From Rodentolepis nana (lineage: Eukaryota; Platyhelminthes; Cestoda; Cyclophyllidea; Hymenolepididae), in NCBI GenBank assembly GCA_900617975.1, contig UZAE01000177.1, forward strand, positions 1 to 31,644: DNA of 31,644 bases, given 5' to 3'. Positions 23,174 to 31,644 of this stretch are shown here, piece by piece. A program made the translations under genes and the position numbers. Below the pieces are notes generated by a model that saw only the letters and a program-made list of their open reading frames with translations, made no database searches and had not been told where the DNA came from. Position 1 is the first letter of the stretch; every line of letters begins with the position of its first letter.

Positions 23174-23493
23174 GGGGTGGGCGATAGACTTACCTCCACG
23201 TGGTGCACCCTAGGCAACGTATACTCATACGGCACAAAAGTCTATTATTCGGCAGTTGACTTCTGACTCCAAACTCCACTGTATGTCATATTCCACCACT
23301 TTCACAGTACTCACCTTACCTTTTTCTCTACCTCTATGTCTCTCTGTCTCTTTTACATCTTTGAAACACTCTTCTGCCCCCTCCTCCCCTTTCGACTTTT
23401 TGTCACTTTGATGATCCTCCCTCTGTGAAGCCAGATGTCAACTAAAGGGCTAATGATGACCATCATAGCGCTTGTCATTTGATATAAATAAGC
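23174..23493 (+). repeat. SINE-like repeat, copy 6 (full length)
   Basis: Full-length copy of about 320 bp with intact head (TTACCTCCACGTGGTGCACC), pyrimidine-rich centre, GGGCTAATGATGACCATCA block and GATATAAATAAG tail. Flanked by a perfect 9-bp direct repeat, TTTTGAGCA (23165-23173 and 23494-23502). One of the better preserved copies. Confidence 0.88.
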
Positions 23494-23502
23494 TTTTGAG
23501 CA

Positions 23503-24205
23503 TCTTTAGCCAATCTCTGGCCGAACTTTTCAGTCTGAATTATCTCAAATAGACCATGTTCTCTGTGTTCATATATTTCCTATTGATCACACTTTATTAA
23601 AGTTTTTTTCCATGTCTTGAGTAAAAGTATTATTTATCGGAAGTGTGGGCGATATTCAATATTTGTGCAGCATTTTAAATCTTCGGACTACTGAAAGAGA
23701 TGACTTTTTGGGATTTTTTTCTTAACTTCCAATTTACAAATATTGGCCAGTTGAAATCAGTGCTATTCATTTGACATTCCCATGTGTAATTTTGTCGCTT
23801 TTCATTCGATGCTTGGGAAATCCGATTTTTAACTTAGAAAGTTCACTTTTATACTGACACATATATACACATATTATTTACATTATCACCTCAACTGAAC
23901 TAGCTGTTTATCCCTTAACATTAAATAATAATATGTTAAAGTACTTTTGCCATGGAACAAAATTTATCGTGCTCAAATTTAAGTACTCTCATGAGAAGTG
24001 TAGAAAAGGAGAATGCTGTTTTAACTGTTATAACTAGGAATTGTTAAAGAAATTGGAAGTACTTAGAGAAGTTTCAATTCTGCTTTGACTTTCAGAAGAG
24101 AAGCCTTAGGCAGATCTACTTTTAATTGTATTTTAATTAACACTGATTATTACCAATTGGTGATATTAATGTTGCGAAGTTTTAGAGGCAATTATGATAA
24201 TAACT
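23503..24205. other. AT-rich spacer
   Basis: No gene, repeat copy or RNA feature recognised between repeat copies 6 and 7. Confidence 0.45.
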
Positions 24206-24432
24206 GGGGTGTGCGATAGACTTACCTCCACGTGGTGCACCCTGGGCAACGTATCCTCATACGGCAAAAAGTCTATTAACCGGCAGTTGACTTCAAACTA
24301 CCATGGCCCCCCTGTATGACATATTCGACCACTTCCACGGTACTATATCACATTTTTTTCCAAATTTTTAACCTTCGTCTTTGAAACAACCAAAGTCAAC
24401 TAAAGGGGTTTACAAAGACAGCCGCCATTTAC
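24206..24432 (+). repeat. SINE-like repeat, copy 7 (internally shortened)
   Basis: The head is well preserved (GGGGTGTGCGATAGACTTAC onward), but the centre and tail are shortened: the C-rich tract and the GGGCTAATGATGACC block are largely gone, and similarity fades around GCCGCCATTTACAATGA. No target-site duplication was found, consistent with later 3' damage. It lies about 240 bp beyond the stop codon of the minus-strand CABIT-like gene. Confidence 0.82.
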
Positions 24433-24673
24433 AATGACCAACCAACTTAGGTACTTATAAAATGATGTTTAAAGAGCAAAGTGAAAAAATTCACGATATC
24501 GATCTCAATGAAGTAAAAGAAGGGCCGGGGGGGGGTGGCTGGGTGAGTGGGTGGGAAGTATTTATCACATCTTCATTTTGAAGAGAAAAGTTGAGGTGAG
24601 AGTAAAGAAGAAAGTGTGCTTTCTGTGGGAAAGATAAATATACAAGGCAAAATAGAGGAGAGGCATTCGAACA

Positions 24674-27076
24674 TTACTTGTACGTTGATATGTTAAGACT
24701 TGCAGCAAGGAGTTGTTCTGCACTTGGAATGGATGAGGTTCTATTGAACTCCGAGAGTCCACCAGCATTGTTCTTTGGTAATCCTGTTGGCTGCTGTATA
24801 TTCTGTGGAATTGACGATGGAGTTTGTTGAGAACTTGAAGTCGATTTCAGTCGTCTTTGCCGAGATTTCGGAGGATAGTAACCATTTCTGGTGAAGAAAT
24901 ACAAATCATCCATTTCGTCGTACATTTGATCTAATTCATCAGGAGTAAGATCGCTCCCGGGTCCGGCTCTGGGGTCACGTCCTGTCTCCGCATACATCGC
25001 CTTCGCTATAGCAGGAGTAATCTCATATGTTTGAAGAACTCCAGCTTTCAGACGATTCCATAACTCTCGTCCAACACTCTCATTCTTTCCTGCAGTTGAA
25101 ACTATTCGCGGTTTGTTGGTTATATTCTTGAGGTAAACGAGAAGATATTCCAAAGAATCACGAGGATGAGCCATGGAGATGAAATTTATCGTCCGATTTC
25201 TATGACCGAAAGCAAGACGCTGGTACCTATCGTCCTCAGTGAAACCAATCTGAAAGAGATGATCTTGGAGAAGAGTTGGAGTAATGAGAAAAAAACGATC
25301 TGGTGCATCCACAGGAGCAACAATCATAATATCACCTCGAAGCAAGCCCCTTAAACGAATGAAACTTTTATCGGTGAAAGTAATACCAGGCACTGTGGGA
25401 AAAATATTAACGGGTTTAGATGATTGAGCTGTAGCGTAGTTAGTAGAGTCTAAATCTAAACTCAAACTGCTTGATTCAATACCTCCCAGAGGTATTTTGC
25501 GTTCTGGGACGGCAACGGGGACTATTGAAAGAGGGAGACGAAATTTTCGAAGAAGTGAAGATAGTGTATGCACTCCAGATATATTCTCCGGACCTGCGAT
25601 AGGACTCAGGGCTAATTTAGTTGGGAAAACAGCCTGACTTGAGGAATCTTCTGTTCCGATATAGAATAATCTCCTGGGTGATGTTAGTGCATTTGACTGT
25701 CTTTGCATGCGTGACTTTTCAACGGCCAAAATTAGGGATATTTGTCTTAGCTTCTTGCCCCGGGTGACTGTGCAGTCGTGGAGGAAGTCGACATAAGTTA
25801 ATAGAGTCCCAGGTTTGAGTATGAAGGGAGTACTAGCTGCAATATTTTTTGAGTTAGCCGCTTCAACAACGATTCTGGAAGAGATTGGAGGTAGAGGTGG
25901 AGCTCCATTATTGTTTGGAGTCGAAGCCAAACGCTCAGATGATTGAGGCGGTAACCAGAGATCGCTAGGAGCTAGAAGGCATTTCAAATCCCGACGGACG
26001 AGAAAGGCTTGCGGTTTAGCGCATCGAATTTCTTCCACAGTTGTCCAGTGGGGCACGGGTTCGTGATTTTCATTCATCACTTCATACCATCCACGACACT
26101 GTCGGAACATAATCAAATTAGCTTGAGTTTCGGATGATGGCCCAGAGGAATGACCATGTTGAAGTCGGGAAAGGAAATGAGATGCAGAACGAGAGCTAGA
26201 TGAAGAGGAAAAGGATTGACTTTCCTTGATCTTTTCCCACGTTGCCTCACAAAGAACAGTATCAAATAAGGGAAAAAGCATCAATGTATCATGCCCACGA
26301 AGTAAACAACGACAGGACTGGCGTTGGCAGAAAGCTCGAACAAATTCCGTATTTGGAGGGGCAAGGCCTCGACGAATTTTCGGAAGGATATCAACCAGGG
26401 GTTGTGGCGGGTCTGATGACCATCGTACGCCTGCTCTCGATTGTGATATTTGCGAGGTTTGAATGTAGGATCTATGTACCATATCAGATACATCTCTATC
26501 ATCTCGAACAAGTTTATCATCAAGGCTTTTTTCCTGGTCGCCATAAGTTTCCTCATCCGTCGCCTCATCTGAATTACTCCTGTCATTGGAATCTTCTTCT
26601 TCCTCATCGAAAGTTTCGATAGTCTTTGAGGAAAGTCTCTCAGCGCTTGGAAATCGATTTTGTGAATCAGTTCCAGTTTCAAAATCCGCATTTTTAGCAC
26701 GCTGAAGACTTTGCCTTAGACGCTGATTGTGGGTATCATTAAATCCTCGAAAGCCCGAATTCGTTATCTCCTTTTCGTCCGTTTCGCTCTCGCTGGAAAC
26801 GGCTGTTAGGTCACCAGGTGGCTGAGCAACACGAGGAGATGCCGCAGGGGGCCAGAGTAGATCATTTGCTTCAGACTTTGAGGACGGGACAAGATTAGAC
26901 GAGCTATTGGCACGAGCAGCCAGATTGTTCCAGGGATTTGAATTCTCACTACCCATAGCGTTAGATGAGAGATTTGTGCCATCATTTGAACGGGAATCCG
27001 TTTTTCGATTATATCGCTGATTACCACCAGCGAGCCTCTTGTAGAGTCGCTCAGCTGATTCAAACAAATTTGGCAT
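24674..27076 (-). CDS. Large single-exon protein, probable CABIT domain (Serrano/THEMIS/GAREM-like)
   Basis: 800-residue protein from MPNLFESAERLYKRL. An upstream in-frame Met exists, but a strong acceptor (CTTCCTTCTTGTAG, ending 27111) lies between it and this start, so I prefer the inner ATG; the 34-base leader could receive a 5'UTR exon or spliced leader. Residues 1-230 are hydrophilic and Ser/Asp/Glu-rich, with an acidic EEEEDSNDRSNSDE run, and look disordered. The middle (about 230-600) is beta-like, with SPIAGPENISGVHTLSSLL and RLPLSIVPV, a pattern I associate with CABIT domains of signalling adaptors. The C-terminal region contains YDEMDDLYFF followed by NGYYP, then Ser/Gln-rich sequence. 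An adaptor role in tyrosine-kinase or polarity signalling is inferred from the family only. TACAAGTAATG at the stop could also be a donor, so the C-terminus may extend. Confidence 0.6.
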   Translation of the reverse strand: MPNLFESAERLYKRLAGGNQRYNRKTDSRSNDGTNLSSNAMGSENSNPWNNLAARANSSSNLVPSSKSEANDLLWPPAASPRVAQPPGDLTAVSSESETDEKEITNSGFRGFNDTHNQRLRQSLQRAKNADFETGTDSQNRFPSAERLSSKTIETFDEEEEDSNDRSNSDEATDEETYGDQEKSLDDKLVRDDRDVSDMVHRSYIQTSQISQSRAGVRWSSDPPQPLVDILPKIRRGLAPPNTEFVRAFCQRQSCRCLLRGHDTLMLFPLFDTVLCEATWEKIKESQSFSSSSSSRSASHFLSRLQHGHSSGPSSETQANLIMFRQCRGWYEVMNENHEPVPHWTTVEEIRCAKPQAFLVRRDLKCLLAPSDLWLPPQSSERLASTPNNNGAPPLPPISSRIVVEAANSKNIAASTPFILKPGTLLTYVDFLHDCTVTRGKKLRQISLILAVEKSRMQRQSNALTSPRRLFYIGTEDSSSQAVFPTKLALSPIAGPENISGVHTLSSLLRKFRLPLSIVPVAVPERKIPLGGIESSSLSLDLDSTNYATAQSSKPVNIFPTVPGITFTDKSFIRLRGLLRGDIMIVAPVDAPDRFFLITPTLLQDHLFQIGFTEDDRYQRLAFGHRNRTINFISMAHPRDSLEYLLVYLKNITNKPRIVSTAGKNESVGRELWNRLKAGVLQTYEITPAIAKAMYAETGRDPRAGPGSDLTPDELDQMYDEMDDLYFFTRNGYYPPKSRQRRLKSTSSSQQTPSSIPQNIQQPTGLPKNNAGGLSEFNRTSSIPSAEQLLAASLNISTYK

Positions 27077-27110
27077 TTTTGTGTGGCTTTCCTTTGTTTT
27101 AGTGCGACAC

Positions 27111-27124
27111 CTACAAGAAGGAAG
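27111..27124 (-). promoter_or_regulatory. Splice acceptor before CABIT-like gene start
   Basis: Minus-strand CTTCCTTCTTGTAG followed by GTGTCGC: a pyrimidine-rich tract ending in AG, 34 bases before the preferred ATG. It fits a cis 5'UTR intron or a trans-splicing acceptor and is the main reason for choosing the inner start codon. Confidence 0.5.
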
Positions 27125-29764
27125 TTGACAAACACGCATACGCGTAATATATTTACTTATTTAAAATCGATCCAATCTAAATGCGATTATCCTAAAGTTC
27201 ACTAGTTAATGTTGTGTTGACCTTGACTACTTGGTAACAATACTATATATGTATATATATATATGAGCCATGACGGGATTTGTATGCAATTTTATGTTCA
27301 AAAACGCAAGCATGACCTACAATGTGCGGTGAAATTAAATATCTACAGACAAATTTTGCATGAATAATCACAGAATCAGGTGTGCGAATTGTGGGATCTG
27401 TCACAATTTCCCCCACCCCTACCCTTTTCTTTAAACTTTATCATGTGTATAAATTACAAGTATTTTTCGCTCACTGCTAGGGAAATTAAATTAGTGGACT
27501 AAATATAAAATTGGTATAAATAATCTGCATAATTTGTCAATACCATGACAATCAACTATTCTTCTCGAGGGCAGTTTGGTTTAGTTCATCAAAAAATATG
27601 AATATGAATCAATATAAAGCATGTACGAGTGCTTTTAAGGCGAGAGCGTTTTGCTGTTGTGAAATCATGCTTTGTCATTGTATATTTGGTATGAAATGTG
27701 GAAGAGGTATTCCCACAAATATCTTGGCCTTAAGTAAACTCAAATAGAGACCGATATTCAAGTAGGTAATGAGTACAATCAAATAATAAAGACCACTAGT
27801 TATTGTTTTCTTATTAAATTTACTGATGTTCAGTAATCTTTGTTTTATTTATGCAGATTAAGAGTATGATCTTTCCTTATATTTAGTATAAATATATCGG
27901 CTAATTAAATATCATCAAGAGTAAAATATGTTGCTTTAATTGATCCACAATATTTGTTATTTTATATCAATAGTTAATAAACACGCGCTCTCACCAAATG
28001 ACAGAAAACATTCAATAACCTAACAGAATAAAAATCGTATAAGAATATGGAAAATCGTCATTTTCGCTTTAATAATGAATAGTTACAATGCGTTTTTAAA
28101 TACTCTAAGTAAGCGTGATAATCGATCAACAAGAATGAGTGAGTAATATGCACGCATTTGCAATGTCTTAACATGTGGGAGGGTTTGCATATAAAGAGAA
28201 GCTTGGAACATGTGATCATCTCAAGGAAGAAATCACAAATAATTGATCTGACCTTCTTACTTATTAAAATGAAGCATCTGTGGATTACACAAAAATATAA
28301 ATCCGAATTCCTAAGATTTATAGAGGATTCTTATATAGAGGATATTTAGACTCACTGCAACTGAAATTAAAATAAATGTACCACATAAATTTACCAAGAA
28401 ATATTCTAATTTTCAATGAAAAAGGTATTTTAATTCTATTATATTATAAGAGAGGAAAATCAGGAAGTATAATAAATAAGATTATACTAATGCAAAATTG
28501 AAAATACATTAACAAAATTGCATCAAATTAGCTTGAAATTAGTAGTGTTATGTACATTCGATAATCAGTATGAAACGAAATCTCAAAATACAACGCATTT
28601 CAACTGCAATTAAATTGAGCTGAGACAATAAGTGATGTGATGCGATGAATAGCTAGGTCTTTCGTGGATCATTATGAAATTTGCTATTGATTAAAATCCA
28701 TATTGATACACATTCATCCAACGGAAAAAGACACAAATGCTTTATAACTCCACAATAATACCTCAAGTTGTAAACAAACATATGCGTTCAAACGGCAAAG
28801 AATATATTTATTTTTTTACCATTTTCGAATAAAAACATTTGATGAAATATGAAATAATATACAAAGAAAAATGATCAATTTATTTGTTAAAGTAATGACT
28901 TAATCATTTATATAAAATGGCAAATTTTGATTTATAAACCATAAATAGAGCTTACTTATTATACTCTACGTACTATAAATCAAATCCTAAAATAGAACGC
29001 AATCTGCTTCCTTCAGAGGATTTGACCATTGCGCTGTTATTTTATCAAAGTAAACAAACCAAGACCTTGGGACTTCACAAGAAGAGTAATAACCTCATCT
29101 TATTAATATTACTTAATGAAAAATATGTTTGTGATCTTTTAACTAATTCATTCGTACTCTTACGAACTAATAGTTCATCATTGACGTAGCAATAAACAGG
29201 CTTAACTTCATTGATCTAAGGAAAAATGTTAAACGAGGTTAGATAAAAAAATTATTTCTCATTTTTAGGCTTTTTTACACCTGTATGTGCAAAAGTTTTA
29301 GTTTTCATGATTATAAGATACTTATTTCTGCCTTACTCTTACCTTTTCGAATTTCAAACATTAAGTGATCAAAAAGCAATACAAGGAAAGCATTCAACAC
29401 CCAAACACTTTTTATTTATCAATCTGTATTTTAATATTTTGCTCTTTTTCAGTAAAACGTTGCCTCTTATGCGAGCTGTATGTCATTAAAGGATAAAAAG
29501 TCAGATCAAAACACTGCAAACAATGAATTAAATAGCTCTTCCAAATTAATAAAGTTTTGCCTTGATTCAATATGGTTAATTAAGATTTCGATTTACAATA
29601 TTTTATTAATCAAAATTTTGAAAATACCACCATTAACTTGAGTATTCTACATGTCCGAATATAAAAAAATTTGGCCTTAAATAATATAATTCAAATTTAA
29701 TAACTGAGGCCTAACCTTGATGATTAAGGTTCAATTTGGTTTCGTGCCTGATTACTGCTAAATT
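27125..29764. other. AT-rich intergenic stretch with divergent promoters
   Basis: About 2.6 kb between the divergently transcribed CABIT-like gene and USP14. No dispersed repeat copy and no gene recognised. Frames at 28158-28349 and 29307-29489 are about 60 codons without domains. A TA microsatellite lies at about 27243-27264. Confidence 0.5.
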
Positions 29765-31351
29765 ATGCCAGTTTATAAAGGTTCAAAGATTTTTCTTGTT
29801 ACCTTTTAAAACTTTTAGTTTTTGTTAAATGGCGAGCCCACAAGTTTGATAATATCGAAGTCGACACGAATGTTTCACCATTAGAGTTCAAAAAGGCGTT
29901 AAAGGATTTAACGGGTGTTCCTGAGGAACGACAAAAAGTATTTATTTCGGGTGCTGTTCTCGGCGACGAATCCTTCGACGGAATTAAAATCAGAAATGTG
30001 CAAAGCTTTTTGTTCTGTTTAAACTGCTTCTTTAGGGCTGTCAAGTCATGGTTATGGGCACTAAGGAGGAGCTACCAAAAAGTATCACATTTAAACCTCC
30101 TCCACATGCACGCGAGGCTTCAACGCAAGCAAATGCAGAGCCCAAATTGCGACTTCCTATAGGATTGGTCAATTTTGGTAATACTTGTTATATGAATAGC
30201 GCTGTACAGCTCCTCTATGCCATTCCCGAATTCAGAGCCTTTGTTCAGAGGTAACGTTTTCTTTTTTATCTACTCTATTTCTCTTTAAGGGCACCTGTAG
30301 CCTCACTGAATGTTCTAAGTGCAGAAGTTAGGGCGGTTTTCACAGCAATCCGGCTTATCTTTACCGGTTTATCTAACGCTGAAGAAGCCATTCTGCCAGT
30401 CACTCTCGTTGATGCATTCGGTAAAGCTTATCCCCATTTCGGTATCCAAACGGATATTCTCGGATCGTTGGCTAAATCAAGCCAAATTTTCGAGCAACAG
30501 GATGCGAATGAATGTTTCCTGGAATTTATTCGCTTGCTACAGCAAATTAAAGCTGATGCAGCTGTTTTCAAAGCTCATCCTATTGTAATTTTTGATATCG
30601 CAGCAGATAACCAATCTGATGCTTTTTCTCTTTTAACTATTTCATTTTACTCTTCGTTAGCTGCCTCCTAAGTCCTTCGGCGAAGACAGTGGTTGGAACC
30701 CTGTTGATCGTTTCCTCTCAGGCAAACTAATGAATACAATAAAAAATGAGGAGAATGAGGACGAACCCCTACAGTACACTACTGAAACTTTTCTTCAGCT
30801 CTCGTGCTATATCTCGCAAGGTATGCATTATTTTCCTTTTCTAACTGATCCGAAGTTTGTTAACAGAGTTGTAGACAAGTAATTTTAACTTAATCTGAAC
30901 AATATATCTTTGTTCTTAAGACTTCAGTTTTTCTATTTGTCTTTAGAGCTTAATTTAAACTATCATTGAATTGAATCCATGTTTACATTTATAAATCCTG
31001 TTATCGCTCACGTTTTCGGAATCATTTCTAATGGACTTGGTATTTGAGCCTTAACTGCATAGGATTGAAGTGCATTGACTATTCAATCCTTAAAGCTACA
31101 ACTTTGTTAATTAGTATGAGCACATTTGTAGTCCATATCAGAGTTAAATCAAGTGTACCTACTTTTTAGAAATTAAATTTTTGCAAACTGGACTTCAAAA
31201 TAACTTGGAAACCCAATTTCGGAAAACGTCCGAATTGTCTGGTAAAGAAATGGCCTACAAGAAGGTTGGTCGTTACGCACGACTTCCGGGGTATTTGTGC
31301 ATTCAAATAATGCGATTCTATTTCAAAGAAAAGACAAAATCGAACACCAAG
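29765..31351 (+). CDS. USP14: USP14 / Ubp6 deubiquitinase, 5' part (runs off window)
   Basis: Proteasome-associated ubiquitin-specific protease that trims ubiquitin from substrates at the 19S cap. The first 349 residues are in the window. Exons: 29765-29780, 29819-29997, 30036-30250, 30290-30584, 30661-30820, 31170-31351, all GT..AG and in phase. The first exon encodes only MPVYK plus one base, joined to VFVKW to start the N-terminal ubiquitin-like domain (about 1-73), the proteasome-binding part. The Cys box GLVNFGNTCYMNS puts the catalytic Cys at 116, and QQDANECFLEF is the conserved QQD block. The insert before LQLSCYIS and the segment ending MRFYFKEKTKSNTK match the family in order. The His and Asp boxes should lie beyond the right edge. 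Three introns are only 38-39 bp. Confidence 0.95.
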
Positions 31352-31572
31352 GTGAGAGTGATGAAAATTTGTCCCCTTTTCCAAGTATTTAGTTTTTTGT
31401 CGGTTACCTTTCTTAGCCATTAGTAATCGTTTAGAAAGGTATATTCCGTATTTAAATCTACGCTTTTAGATTAAGTAGGGATAGATATGCACACTTGTTC
31501 CTCATTTCGTTTAATTTGGTGACTCCGGTTTCGGATCTTTTCGGTTCCTAAAATAAACTAGCTATTTAATAT

Positions 31573-31644
31573 CTTATTATTATTATTATATCAAATGGCA
31601 GGCGTTTTGATGGTCATCATTAGCCCTTTAGTTGACTTCAGGCT
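31573..31644 (-). repeat. SINE-like repeat, copy 8 (cut by window edge)
   Basis: Tail end of a reverse-orientation copy in a USP14 intron: a TTA-repeat run (here as TTATTATTATTA), then ATCAAATGGCAGGCG, GATGGTCATCATTAGCCC and AGTTGACTTCAGGCT. The sequence is close to the family consensus, so this may be a well-preserved copy. The rest lies to the right of the window. Confidence 0.85.

Noticed and set aside
26226..27135. Several open frames overlapping the CABIT-like gene on both strands
   Set aside because: All overlap the 800-codon frame and show no domain; they are side effects of its composition.

Overview
The window looks like animal nuclear DNA, most likely from a flatworm and perhaps a tapeworm. 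It is AT-rich (roughly 35% GC by eye), its genes are spread out, and several introns are very short (38-68 bp, GT..AG). It carries a metazoan replacement histone H3, two Src/Csk-type SH3-SH2-tyrosine kinases and USP14. The species cannot be fixed from sequence alone, and the flatworm call is an inference.

Layout: 1-6.5 kb is mostly non-coding, with three copies of a roughly 330-bp SINE-like repeat and a promoter-like GC-richer block near 5.7 kb. An intronless histone H3.3-type gene lies on the minus strand (6568-6978). After about 2.2 kb of AT-rich spacer comes a head-to-head pair of kinase paralogues: a minus-strand gene (exons between 14081 and 9237) and a plus-strand gene (17273-19544), separated by about 3.2 kb. 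Corresponding introns lie at equivalent places with the same phase, and two exons have identical lengths (151 and 135 nt), so the pair arose by inverted duplication. The plus-strand copy keeps most kinase residues. The minus-strand copy has lost key residues in the SH3, the SH2 and the kinase domain, yet its reading frame stays open across six exons, so it resembles a pseudokinase adaptor rather than a simple dead copy.

From 22.4 to 24.4 kb there are three more repeat copies. A long minus-strand coding region (24674-27076) encodes an 800-residue, probably CABIT-type (Serrano/THEMIS/GAREM-like) protein. After 2.6 kb of AT-rich spacer, the first six exons of USP14 begin at 29765, and the gene runs off the right edge. 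A further repeat copy sits in a USP14 intron at the window end.

The most unusual content is the kinase/pseudokinase pair and the repeat family. The repeat has 9-17 bp target-site duplications, an ATAA-type tail, a head module present three times in tandem in one copy, and a conserved splice donor on its reverse strand. In the minus-strand kinase intron this creates a possible in-frame 36-nt cassette exon. No tRNA, rRNA, CRISPR or viral feature was recognised.
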